NCBI GenBank assembly: GCA_942492205.1
Contig: CALODT010000001.1
Location: forward strand, 186,001-250,000
From: UBA1847 sp942492205
Lineage (GTDB): Bacteria; Pseudomonadota; Gammaproteobacteria; Steroidobacterales; Woeseiaceae
Direction of reading: 5' to 3'
Length of the DNA stretch: 64,000 nucleotides
A program made the position numbers and the translations under genes. A model generated the notes under the pieces. That model saw nothing but the letters and a program-made list of their open reading frames with translations, was not told where the DNA came from and ran no database searches. Positions 43,416 through 52,059 of the stretch are shown piece by piece; within the stretch, counting starts at the first letter, position 1; every line of letters begins with the position of its first letter.

Positions 43416-45494
43416 ATGCGCAAGACAGCCGCTTTTCTTCTTGTTTCGTTTGCCGCCGGCGCGTACGCGCAGGATATCGCCGACGAGGGAGCAAGCCCAG
43501 GGTCCGATCTTTTCGAACGCGACACCTACCGTGTCGAGCCGTGGGTCTGTCCGTTCAAAGGGCGGATCGAGTACGACCCGGGTGAAATCGAGTGCGGTCT
43601 TCTGCAGGTGCCGGAGAACCGCGAGGATCCGGATTCGCGAATCATCGAACTGCACTTCGTTAAACTCAACTCAACCTGGGACGATGAAGAAGAGGCTGAG
43701 AAGGACGACGAAGAAAAAGACACGGGTCTCGAGCCCGGCAAGCGCGACGACCCGGTCATTTATCTGACCGGCGGCCCCGGTGCATTCTCAACGGGCTATG
43801 TTGAGCGCTTCTACGATCACCGTATTCGCAAGCATCGCGACCTTTATATCCTCGAACAGCGAGGCATCGATAACTCGGGGGACTTCTGCAGCAACTATTT
43901 CACTCGCAAGCCTGGCAATTTCAATGTCGATTCGCTCGAGAAACAGGGGGAGGCTGCTCTTGGCGCCGCCAGGGATTGCGCCAACAACGCAAAAGCCGCG
44001 GGTGTCGACGTTGCGGCCTACAACACGATCGAAAATGCTCGCGACGTAAAAGCGCTGCGACGAGCGCTTGGGTTTGAAAACTGGAACGTCTGGGGTATTT
44101 CATACGGCTCGATCCTCGGTCAGGCGTATCTAAAGGAGGACCCGGAGGGTATTCGTGCTTTCGTTATCGATGCCATCGTGCCGCTCGACGCACGCGGCAA
44201 CGTCGATTCCTGGCGGGTGATGCAGTGGTACGACCGCGATCTGAAGAAGCTCGATGAACTCTGCCAGGCCGATGATGATTGCGCCGACGCATTTCCGAAT
44301 CTCGGCGAACGTGTCAGGGACGGCGCGCGCGCCCTGATCGACAACCCGATCACCGTTGAGGTCAAGGACACCGAGGTTTATCCGTCGGGCAAAGCTCACA
44401 TCCTGAGCGACATCGCCGCTTTCCTGCCATTCATCTTCTTCTACGAGCAATCGAACTACCCGGCCTTGCCGGCCATCATCTATGCGTGGGCGGACGCGCT
44501 CGAGCGCCGCGACGAAACCCTGTTCAAGGCGATGGCCATTGCGCCGGGCGGCCTCGGAGACATTAGCCAGGGCATGTACAACGCGATCCTCTGCAACGAC
44601 GGCGACACCGAAGCCGCGGTGGCGTCCGCGGCTGCAGATCGTGAAGCGTTTCCGGTGCTAAGCGGTGCTTTCGCGAGCGAGGGCATCGCCGAAAGGCAAC
44701 GGCAGAACTGCATCGATCTCGGCATGGCGCCGCGGGACCGGGCGGAGTACGCGCCCGTGGCGTCTGATATCCCGACGCTGTTAATAGAGGGCGATATGGA
44801 TCCGATCACGCCGCCGCCACTGGCGCATGCCATTGCACCCGGCTTTTCCAACGCAACCTATGTCGAGTTTCCGTACGCGGGCCATGGCCCGTCGCGATCC
44901 GTGGAATGTGCGGGCGACCTGCTGAACAAGTTCTACGACAGTCCAACGGCAGCACCGGATTTGAGCTGCGTGGACGAGATGGAGGCACCCGACTTGCTCG
45001 GATCACTCTACATCACGGCCGCCGTGCCGAAGTTCATTGTGCTGGCCGTTGAAGACAAGAAGAAACTGCCGGGCGTGGCCGCCTGGGGCGGCTTCAGCGC
45101 TCTGTCCGTGTTGATCGGTTTCTTCGTGCTGACGTTTGCACCGCTGGTGCGCCGCCTCGAAAAGCGCCAGCCGGTGCCGACGCACGGAGCGCGAGTTACG
45201 ACCTGGGCCGCGGCGTTCATGGGCACGACGTCGCTGGTGATCTTCGCTGCGGCTGCCGCGGTCAGCTACGAGCTGTCGGAACTGCTGCTGATTTTCGGCA
45301 TGGTGCCGTGGGCGGCATTCGGCGCCTGGCTTGGCGTGCTGGCCGGGCTGCTCGGTATCGTGGCGATCATTCTGACGGTGCGTGCTCGCATGCAGGCTGC
45401 ATTGCCGATTGGCACGCTGCTTGGGTTCGTGATCACGGCGCTCGCGGTTGTCAGCCTGAGTGCGTTCTTCCTGACCTGGGGGCTTGGGCCGTAA
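43416..45494 (+). CDS. TAP-like alpha/beta-hydrolase peptidase fused to a membrane domain
   Basis: 692 aa. The signal peptide (LLVSFAAGAYAQ) leads to an alpha/beta hydrolase. It has VIYLTGGPGAFST (oxyanion region), nucleophile elbow VWGISYGSILGQAY (Ser about residue 231), Asp in LIEGDMDPITPP and His in PYAGHGPSRS. A TAP-like C-terminal subdomain follows. The arrangement is that of prolyl- or tripeptidyl-aminopeptidases acting outside the cytoplasm. Unusually, the last about 165 residues contain four predicted membrane helices (from about 545), which would anchor the enzyme in the membrane. The domain fusion is the main oddity; substrate unknown. Confidence 0.78.
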   Translation: MRKTAAFLLVSFAAGAYAQDIADEGASPGSDLFERDTYRVEPWVCPFKGRIEYDPGEIECGLLQVPENREDPDSRIIELHFVKLNSTWDDEEEAEKDDEEKDTGLEPGKRDDPVIYLTGGPGAFSTGYVERFYDHRIRKHRDLYILEQRGIDNSGDFCSNYFTRKPGNFNVDSLEKQGEAALGAARDCANNAKAAGVDVAAYNTIENARDVKALRRALGFENWNVWGISYGSILGQAYLKEDPEGIRAFVIDAIVPLDARGNVDSWRVMQWYDRDLKKLDELCQADDDCADAFPNLGERVRDGARALIDNPITVEVKDTEVYPSGKAHILSDIAAFLPFIFFYEQSNYPALPAIIYAWADALERRDETLFKAMAIAPGGLGDISQGMYNAILCNDGDTEAAVASAAADREAFPVLSGAFASEGIAERQRQNCIDLGMAPRDRAEYAPVASDIPTLLIEGDMDPITPPPLAHAIAPGFSNATYVEFPYAGHGPSRSVECAGDLLNKFYDSPTAAPDLSCVDEMEAPDLLGSLYITAAVPKFIVLAVEDKKKLPGVAAWGGFSALSVLIGFFVLTFAPLVRRLEKRQPVPTHGARVTTWAAAFMGTTSLVIFAAAAAVSYELSELLLIFGMVPWAAFGAWLGVLAGLLGIVAIILTVRARMQAALPIGTLLGFVITALAVVSLSAFFLTWGLGP

Positions 45495-45530
45495 CGGCGC
45501 AGCCGGGATTGCGGCGGCGCAGGTTGTCGG

Positions 45531-46904
45531 CTATACGTTCAGCAGCAGGTGCTCGCGTTCCCAGGGGCTGATCTCGCGATGAAACAGGCGCATTTCTTCA
45601 CGCTTGATTTCGCCGAAGATCATGCAGAAGTTCTCGCCCAGAACCTCGCGTATGTCATCGGCGGCCTCGAATAACGTCAGAGCCTCATCGAGTGTGCTGC
45701 GTATAGCATACTCATGGTCGTCGATCTCGCCGACCGCCGGGTCGCCCGGTTCGATCTCCTTCATCATGCCGAGGTAACCAGAGGCGAGGCCGGCGGCAAT
45801 GGCCAGGTAGGGGTTGCAGTCCACGCCGACGACACGGTTTTCCAGGCGTCTGTTTTCAGCTTCCGAGTTTGGCACGCGCAAGCCGACGGCACGGTTGTCG
45901 TAGCCCCAGGCAAAATTCGTTGGCGCACTGGATGTCTCACCTTCGAATCGCCGATAGCTGTTCACGTAAGGCGCCATAAGCGGCAGGCACTGCGGGAGGT
46001 AGCGCTGGCTGCCGCCGATGAAGTGCAGAAAGCGCTTGCTCACATTACCTTTGGCGTCACTGAAAATATTCTCGCCGGTTTCGATGTCCACGACGCTCTG
46101 GTGAACATGCATCGCGGAGCCGGGTTGGTCACGCATCGGTTTGGCCATAAAGGTGGCGAACATGTCGTGGTTGAGTGCCGATTCGCGAATGATGCGCTTG
46201 AAATAGAACACCATGTCGGCCAGCAACAAGGGATCACCGTGCGTCAGGTTGATTTCCACCTGGCTCGCACCGTCTTCCTGGATGACGGTATCGATAGCGA
46301 GTCCTGCATCCTGTGCAAAGTCGTAAATGGTGTCGATGACCGGGCCGTAATCGTCCACAGCGGCCATGGAGTAGGACTGTTTGCCCGCTCGTCGCCGCCC
46401 CGTGCGCCCGATCGGCGCCTGGATGGGCTCGTTGGGATCAAGGTTCGGTTTGATCAGGTAGAACTCGAGCTCAGGGGCGATTACCGGTTTCCACCCTTGC
46501 TCTGTGTACAGCTTGATGACCTGCCGCAGGACCTGCCGTGGCGCAATCTCGACCGGCACGCCGTCGCGTGTGTACAGGTCATGAATGACCTGCAGGGTCG
46601 CTTCTTTAGCCCACGGCACCGCGATTGCCGTGGACATATCGGGTTTCAGTACCAGGTCACCCTCGGCCCACTGATTCTCGATGTCCATCTCGACGTCTTC
46701 ACCGGTGATGGTCTGGTAGAAGATCGAAACCGGGAGATAGGTCTCATAATGCGGATTGAACTTGCGGGACGGCATCGCTTTACCGCGCGAGGTACCGGCA
46801 AAGTCCGGCACGATGCACTCGACGTCATCAACGGCGCGGCCCGCGCGATAGGTCTTGAATGCCTCCGGCAGATCCTCCAGCCAGCTTTGATCATTCTTTT
46901 TCAT
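45531..46904 (-). CDS. Glutamine-synthetase-family ligase (PuuA/GlnA3-like)
   Basis: 457 aa with a complete GS fold. It shows the Glu-rich metal site APELEFYLIKP and the adjacent DGASQVEINLTHGDP, plus the ATP/metal loop GSAMHVHQSVVD. AYVNSYRR- and NRAVGLRVP-type segments follow. It lacks the tight N-terminal signature of housekeeping GlnA and resembles gamma-glutamylpolyamine or gamma-glutamylamide synthetases. It probably ligates glutamate to an amine. Convergent with the peptidase at 43416 and divergent from the DUF305 gene at 47100. Confidence 0.82.
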   Translation of the reverse strand: MKKNDQSWLEDLPEAFKTYRAGRAVDDVECIVPDFAGTSRGKAMPSRKFNPHYETYLPVSIFYQTITGEDVEMDIENQWAEGDLVLKPDMSTAIAVPWAKEATLQVIHDLYTRDGVPVEIAPRQVLRQVIKLYTEQGWKPVIAPELEFYLIKPNLDPNEPIQAPIGRTGRRRAGKQSYSMAAVDDYGPVIDTIYDFAQDAGLAIDTVIQEDGASQVEINLTHGDPLLLADMVFYFKRIIRESALNHDMFATFMAKPMRDQPGSAMHVHQSVVDIETGENIFSDAKGNVSKRFLHFIGGSQRYLPQCLPLMAPYVNSYRRFEGETSSAPTNFAWGYDNRAVGLRVPNSEAENRRLENRVVGVDCNPYLAIAAGLASGYLGMMKEIEPGDPAVGEIDDHEYAIRSTLDEALTLFEAADDIREVLGENFCMIFGEIKREEMRLFHREISPWEREHLLLNV

Positions 46905-47099
46905 CAGGAAACCCCGAAATTGGTCAGCACTCAGCAGCAGATATTAACTGCTTCCGGCGCGCAGCGATGATTGTTTTCCCAACTTATTTGAACGGCCAGG
47001 CCCACTCGCAACACGCCAGCGCGCTCTTCTGGTAGATTGGTCGAACTTCGAAGTCCGACAACGGACAAACAAAAGACTCTTTTTAAAGGAGCCAGTCCA

Positions 47100-49559
47100 G
47101 TGAGCCCTACCCACACATTCGCGTCTCATTCCAGTCGAGCGGTGTTTTCGACGTTCATTCTGCTCAGCCTGGCAAATTTCGCCATGGCCCAGTCGCTCAT
47201 TATCCAGCCTGGCGCGCCGGGCGAACCGTCACGAGAACTGACTGCGGAAGAGGCTGTCGAGATTGCCGACACCAGCTATTCGCCGGCCGATGTCCGATTC
47301 ATGAGCGACATGATTCCGCATCACCACCAGGCGCTCGAGATGGCGGCGCTGGTTGCTGATCGCACGAACACGCCGGAGCTGATCGACATAGCCGGGCGGA
47401 TCAACGTGTCGCAAGCGGACGAGATCGAGTTCATGCAGGGCTGGCTGCGCAATCGCGGAGAAACGGTGCCTGACCCTGAAGATCACCACGCGATGCACAC
47501 GCACCACACGATGGCGGGCATGGCCACGCCGGAACAGATGGCGGCCCTGGCGGCTTCCGAAAGCACGGCTTTCGATCGCATGTTCCTTACCCTGATGATT
47601 GCGCACCACGATGGCGCGGTGAAGATGGTTGAGGAGCTGCTCGAGCAGCCCGGGTCGGCCTATGATCCCGTGCTGTTCGAGTTCACCAACGACATAACAA
47701 ACGACCAGACCGCCGAGATCGAGCGCATGAACGCGTTGCTGGTGAGTCTTTCGGCTGATCCGCGAGCCGGGCTATCCGCTGGATTGCATGACGCGGGCCA
47801 GGCAATCCTGAACCTCGAGCTGCTGGCTTCGTTGCCGAAGCCGGCCGGCTTTGTGGACCCTCGTAACCCGGCGGAACTGCCGCCGAGCCGCCTGCAGAAG
47901 GCTGAAGCGTCGCCGGGTGCCGAAGCGGATGCGGCGGCCGGGGGCGAAGATGCCGAGGACGAGAAAAAGGAAGAAGACGAGCGATCGCCGCTCCTGAGTT
48001 TTTCCAATACGGACATGGCATTCGCCGGTGACGTGCTTGTTGCGGGAAGCTATCACGGCTTCAACGTCTACCGACTGGCCGACGATGGTCTGCCGCATCT
48101 TCTGAGTTCGGTGGTTTGTCCCGGCGGGCAGGGTGATGTGTCTATTGTCGGCGATCTCTTGATCATGTCGGTACAGGAAACCCGTGCACGGCTCGACTGC
48201 GGGCTGCAGGGTGTCACCGAGGACGTCAGCGCGGAGCGCTTCCGCGGCATTCGCATAATCGACATCAGCGACCTTACGCGGCCGGTACAGGTCGGTGCCG
48301 TGCAGACCTGTCGTGGTTCGCACACGCACTCGGTCGTGTCGGGGCCGGGCAAGGACGGCAAGATCATAGTCTACAACTCCGGCACGTCCTCCATTCGTGA
48401 GGAAGAGGAGCTGGCAGGCTGCTTCGATGAGTCGCCTGGCGACGAACGTACCGCACTGTTTCGTATCGATGTCATTGAAATTCCGGTGGACGATCCGTCC
48501 AAGGCCCGCATCGTTGATAGCCCGGCGGTGTTTGCCGATCCTGAAAGCGGTGTTGTGGCAGGCCTCTGGCGAGGCGGCGATCACGGCGATGACACGCAGG
48601 AAACTTTCCGCACGGATCAGTGCCACGACATCACCGTGTTCCCGTCGGAGAACCTTGCCGCGGGCGCGTGCTCCGGTAACGGCATCCTGTTCGACATCTC
48701 TGATCCGCGAAACCCGCAGCGCATCGACGCCGTCGTCGATACCGGTTTCGCCTACTGGCACTCGGCGACCTTTAGCAACGATGGCACCAAGGTGCTGTTT
48801 ACCGACGAGTGGGGCGGAGGTACCCGCCCTCGTTGCCGCGCCTATGACCCGCTAACCTGGGGCGCCAACGCCATCTATGACATCGTTGATGGCAAGCTCG
48901 AGTTCCGCAGCTACTTCAAGATGCCGGCGCCGCAGGTCGAAGAAGAGAACTGCGTGGCGCATAACGGCTCTATCATTCCCGTGCCGGGGCGCGACATCTT
49001 TGTCCAGGCCTGGTACCAGGGCGGCATTTCGGTGATTGACTTTACCGACTCGGCCAACGTTGTCGAGATTGCCTACTTCGACCGCGGTCCTATCGATGCC
49101 GAGAGCCTGGTCACCGGCGGATTCTGGTCGGTTTACTGGTACGGCGGAAAGATCTACGGCACCGAGATCGTACGAGGACTCGACGTGCTGGGGTTGCTGC
49201 CGAGCGAATACCTGAGCGAGAACGAGATCGCTGCCGCGATGGTTGCGGACCAGGGCGCCGTGTTTAATCCGCAGCAGCAGTTTCCAGTGACGTGGCCGGA
49301 TGAGCCGGTAATTGCGCGTGCGTATCTTGATCAGCTCGCTCGCAGCAACGCAGTATCGGCGGCGTTCGTTGACGACCTCAATGCGGCCCTGGATGACTCG
49401 TCGGCGAAGCTCGCAGACGGTGCACGCGACAGGAATCTCGCCGGCAGGCTGAAATCTCTGGCCGCAGCGGTCAAGAAAGGCGACGGCGATGCTGCCACCC
49501 AGTCGCGACGTGCGGCACTGGCCGGCACTTTGAGCGGTATCGCTGCGAACCTGCGCTGA
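47100..49559 (+). CDS. DUF305-LVIVD fusion, secreted
   Basis: 819 aa from a GTG preceded by AAAGGAGCC; a longer frame from 47037 would place the signal peptide internally. The signal (FSTFILLSLANFAMAQ) is followed by a DUF305 ferritin-like metal-binding domain with FMSDMIPHHHQALEMA (about 74-89) and MIAHHDGAVKMVEELL (about 168-183), thought to bind copper or other metals. A Glu/Ala-rich linker (about 270-305) leads to an LVIVD-type beta-propeller (GDVLVAGSYHGFNVYRL; RGIRIIDISDLTRPV). Both domains are known singly; the fusion suggests an extracytoplasmic metal or redox sensing or binding role. Confidence 0.75.
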   Translation: MSPTHTFASHSSRAVFSTFILLSLANFAMAQSLIIQPGAPGEPSRELTAEEAVEIADTSYSPADVRFMSDMIPHHHQALEMAALVADRTNTPELIDIAGRINVSQADEIEFMQGWLRNRGETVPDPEDHHAMHTHHTMAGMATPEQMAALAASESTAFDRMFLTLMIAHHDGAVKMVEELLEQPGSAYDPVLFEFTNDITNDQTAEIERMNALLVSLSADPRAGLSAGLHDAGQAILNLELLASLPKPAGFVDPRNPAELPPSRLQKAEASPGAEADAAAGGEDAEDEKKEEDERSPLLSFSNTDMAFAGDVLVAGSYHGFNVYRLADDGLPHLLSSVVCPGGQGDVSIVGDLLIMSVQETRARLDCGLQGVTEDVSAERFRGIRIIDISDLTRPVQVGAVQTCRGSHTHSVVSGPGKDGKIIVYNSGTSSIREEEELAGCFDESPGDERTALFRIDVIEIPVDDPSKARIVDSPAVFADPESGVVAGLWRGGDHGDDTQETFRTDQCHDITVFPSENLAAGACSGNGILFDISDPRNPQRIDAVVDTGFAYWHSATFSNDGTKVLFTDEWGGGTRPRCRAYDPLTWGANAIYDIVDGKLEFRSYFKMPAPQVEEENCVAHNGSIIPVPGRDIFVQAWYQGGISVIDFTDSANVVEIAYFDRGPIDAESLVTGGFWSVYWYGGKIYGTEIVRGLDVLGLLPSEYLSENEIAAAMVADQGAVFNPQQQFPVTWPDEPVIARAYLDQLARSNAVSAAFVDDLNAALDDSSAKLADGARDRNLAGRLKSLAAAVKKGDGDAATQSRRAALAGTLSGIAANLR

Positions 49560-49826
49560 GGCGCGCGGACCGGGGATCGGCCGGGCGTTGTGGAGTCGCT
49601 CGTATCTGGCTGAAACCAGAGCGTCCCCGGCAATCCGTTCACCAATCCCCGGTTCGGCGCCGTATTGCCGAGCGCGAACTGCCCGTGATTCGACTTGTAT
49701 GTCGAGCCATAGGGCGTAACATGTGGAAAGAATAATAGTCGCTCAAAAAGAGCGCCGCGCGACACCATTTATGTTCTTGAGAACGCCATTCGGCGACGGT
49801 CGCGCATTGAGAAGGGGGAGAGCATC

Positions 49827-51305
49827 ATGTCAGTCAGACTTCTAGTTTCCGTTGTCATCCTGGTCGTGTCTGCCAGCGCTTTTGCCGGGCATCGAGATTC
49901 GGCTCCGCAAGACACCCGCGTTTTTCCACTCGGGGATTCCGGCGCGTTTGACCCCGTTCCGTTCCTCACCGATCGACTTGAGGAGGGCATTGACAGCAAA
50001 GGGGCTGTCTACCGTTACGAAGTACCGGTGAATTGGAACGGTGACCTGGTCATGTACGCGCACGGGTTTCGCGGTTGTTTTGGGCCTACCGGGTCACTGG
50101 TGCCACTAACCGTCGAGAACCCGCCGCTGAGGGAGTATTACCTCGCGCGCGGCTATGCCTGGGCGGCTTCAAGTTACTCCAAGAATTGCTACGACGTGAA
50201 GGACGGCGTTGAAAGCACCAACCGCCTGGCGCGTATTTTTGCGCGCGAAGTTGGCGCTCCCAATCGCACGCTGATTACCGGTTTTTCGATGGGTGGGCAT
50301 GTCACCGGTGCGGCGATAGAGATGTTTCCAAACGTCCGCTGTCCGGATGGTCGCCGCGGCCGAATCTGTCGCCGCTTCGTGCACATCCTGGGCAAACTCT
50401 CCGGTGGCGTAGCGTATGACGGTGCGGCCCCGCGCTGTGGCGTGATGGGTGACATCGAGCAGTTCAACTATCTTGGCGACTTCGGTATCGCAGCAGCTGC
50501 TTTGGCCGCGGAGGTCAATCCGCTTGTTCAGCAAGAGTTTCCGCCTCCACCCGACTACTACGTCAACAAGCTGCCGTTAATTATCGGCACGTTATTCAGC
50601 GACTCCGGCGGTGTATTCCCCGGTAGCGACTATCCGGTCGGGTTGACGCCGCAAGGCGAGAAGCTGAAGAATCTTACAAGGCAGATAAGCGGCGGTGATC
50701 GCCCAATATTCGATCAGGCCTACCCGCTATTCCAGGATCTGCTGTTCGGCTTCTCCGGTAGTGATCCGACATTGGACGGCGTGCTGCCGGGCGTTATCTA
50801 CGACAATCGACATCGTGTCTATCAATTCGATGGCGATCCGACGCTGACACCTGACGAGCAGGCATTGAATGATTCGATCATCCGCGTGAAACGCGATCCC
50901 GGGGTCAACCGCAAGCGTTTTCTCCGGCTGCAGCGTGTTCCCGAGATTACCGGGCGCATCAATATCCCGGTGCTGTCCGTGCATACGCTGGGCGACCTGT
51001 TCGTACCGTTCTCATCGGAGCAGATTTATGCGCGGGACGTCGCCCGACACAAGCGCTCGGATCTACTCGTCTCGCGGGCAACACGCGCCATTGGTCACTG
51101 CGAGTTTTCTGCCGAAGAGCTGATACAGACATTTGACGATCTGGTCCTGTGGGTGAACGACGGCGTGAAGCCAGCCGGCGACAACATCCTCGATCCGGAG
51201 ACAGTGGCCGATCCGTTCTATGGCTGCCAATTTACGCAAGGCTCCCTCGGTCCCTCCGGCACGCCCGACCTGCTCCGCGGCTTGGCCTGCAGCCTCGCGC
51301 CATAG
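49827..51305 (+). CDS. Secreted alpha/beta hydrolase
   Basis: 492 aa. The signal peptide (LLVSVVILVVSASAFAG) is followed by a hydrolase fold. The nucleophile elbow is TLITGFSMGGHVTGAAI (Ser about residue 154), and an oxyanion HG-type segment reads VMYAHGFRG. The C-terminal His lies in a GHCEFSAEE segment, preceded by SVHTLGDLFVPF (Asp). Several Cys may form disulfides. It resembles large periplasmic or secreted esterases or cutinase-like proteins without a named family. The gene stands between two terminator-bearing or gene-poor gaps. Confidence 0.7.
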   Translation: MSVRLLVSVVILVVSASAFAGHRDSAPQDTRVFPLGDSGAFDPVPFLTDRLEEGIDSKGAVYRYEVPVNWNGDLVMYAHGFRGCFGPTGSLVPLTVENPPLREYYLARGYAWAASSYSKNCYDVKDGVESTNRLARIFAREVGAPNRTLITGFSMGGHVTGAAIEMFPNVRCPDGRRGRICRRFVHILGKLSGGVAYDGAAPRCGVMGDIEQFNYLGDFGIAAAALAAEVNPLVQQEFPPPPDYYVNKLPLIIGTLFSDSGGVFPGSDYPVGLTPQGEKLKNLTRQISGGDRPIFDQAYPLFQDLLFGFSGSDPTLDGVLPGVIYDNRHRVYQFDGDPTLTPDEQALNDSIIRVKRDPGVNRKRFLRLQRVPEITGRINIPVLSVHTLGDLFVPFSSEQIYARDVARHKRSDLLVSRATRAIGHCEFSAEELIQTFDDLVLWVNDGVKPAGDNILDPETVADPFYGCQFTQGSLGPSGTPDLLRGLACSLAP

Positions 51306-51330
51306 CTGCAACGTGCTGGCCTGAATAAAG

Positions 51331-51361
51331 CGCCCGCGCCTGTTGACGACAGACGCGGGCG
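51331..51361. terminator. Bidirectional terminator between convergent genes
   Basis: CGCCCGCG...CGCGGGCG, with an extended CTGT/ACAG inner stem and one mismatch, gives about 12 bp of pairing with a 5-nt loop. T-rich sequence (TTTCTATTT) follows on the plus strand and an A-rich run (AATAAAG) precedes it, so it can work in both directions. Confidence 0.6.
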
Positions 51362-51364
51362 TTT

Positions 51365-51883
51365 CTATTTCTCCGTTTCGTTTGCCGCTAGCAGTTCCGA
51401 CAGTTCTGCGTTTGCGGCTGTCAGTTCCTCCAATGCCTCCACTTCCATCGTTTCGGCGAGCTCGAATCGATCGAAGGCATCCTGGTAGGCGAAGAAGGCC
51501 GGCTGTAGCCTGGCGAGACCTTCGTCGGCGTAGTCCACCGGGTCCTCACCGCGTGCTTCGATCTCGGCAACCCAGCGCTCCAGCTCATCGATCTCAACCT
51601 CGGCTTTCTGCATCTCCGTCTCTGCAGACTCGCGTGCGTCGACAGCGCTCTGCAGCGCCAACTTCGCATCGGCAACGCGCTGGCGCGCGGCGCGCACTTG
51701 CTCTGATTGGTTGCCATCCTTTTGCTGCGCGGCGTTCTCGCGCTGACGGTCGCCCGGAGTAACGGCCGCTTCCGGCAGGACACCCGGTTGCGGGCCGGCG
51801 GTTTCCGGTTCACGTTGCGAGAGCCACACGACCACGCCAACGACAAGAACCAGTCCGAGCAGAATAGTAGTCTTGGGCTTCAT
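51365..51883 (-). CDS. Coiled-coil membrane-anchored protein
   Basis: 172 aa. One N-terminal helix (about residues 4-20, TTILLGLVLVVGVVVWL) is followed by a Gln/Asn/Pro-rich linker and a long, strongly predicted coiled coil (about 55-165) rich in Ala, Glu, Lys, Arg and Leu. It is probably a periplasmic structural or scaffolding protein. No family or partner is recognised. It converges with the hydrolase upstream. Confidence 0.6.
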   Translation of the reverse strand: MKPKTTILLGLVLVVGVVVWLSQREPETAGPQPGVLPEAAVTPGDRQRENAAQQKDGNQSEQVRAARQRVADAKLALQSAVDARESAETEMQKAEVEIDELERWVAEIEARGEDPVDYADEGLARLQPAFFAYQDAFDRFELAETMEVEALEELTAANAELSELLAANETEK

Positions 51884-51988
51884 CTGGTCAAGATCCGTTC
51901 GGAAATCAGAAGAGCCACGGCGACTGTTCGAATCAGACCGAAAAGCGCGTCGCCGTAGCCAGGCTGCGATGATAACGGGATAGATGAT

Positions 51989-52040
51989 AAGGGGACATTC
52001 TGGTTTGGGCCAGAATCGAGCCAGATCAGAATGTCCCCTT
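51989..52040. repeat. Hairpin repeat, GGGGACATTC family, site 2
   Basis: AAGGGGACATTCTG (51989-52002) is the exact reverse complement of 52027-52040. The 24-nt interior contains a second small inverted repeat (GGCC/GGCT-type). It lies between the coiled-coil gene and the CadC-like regulator. Confidence 0.65.
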
Positions 52041-52059
52041 CACTAGAATCCTCTCCTAA

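Noticed and set aside
45714..46970. A 418-codon plus-strand frame across the glutamine-synthetase-like gene
   Set aside because: It is the complement of a clear GS-family protein; no start signal or domain.
47772..48761. A 329-codon minus-strand frame inside the DUF305-LVIVD gene
   Set aside because: Shadow of the coding strand; peptide lacks family signals.
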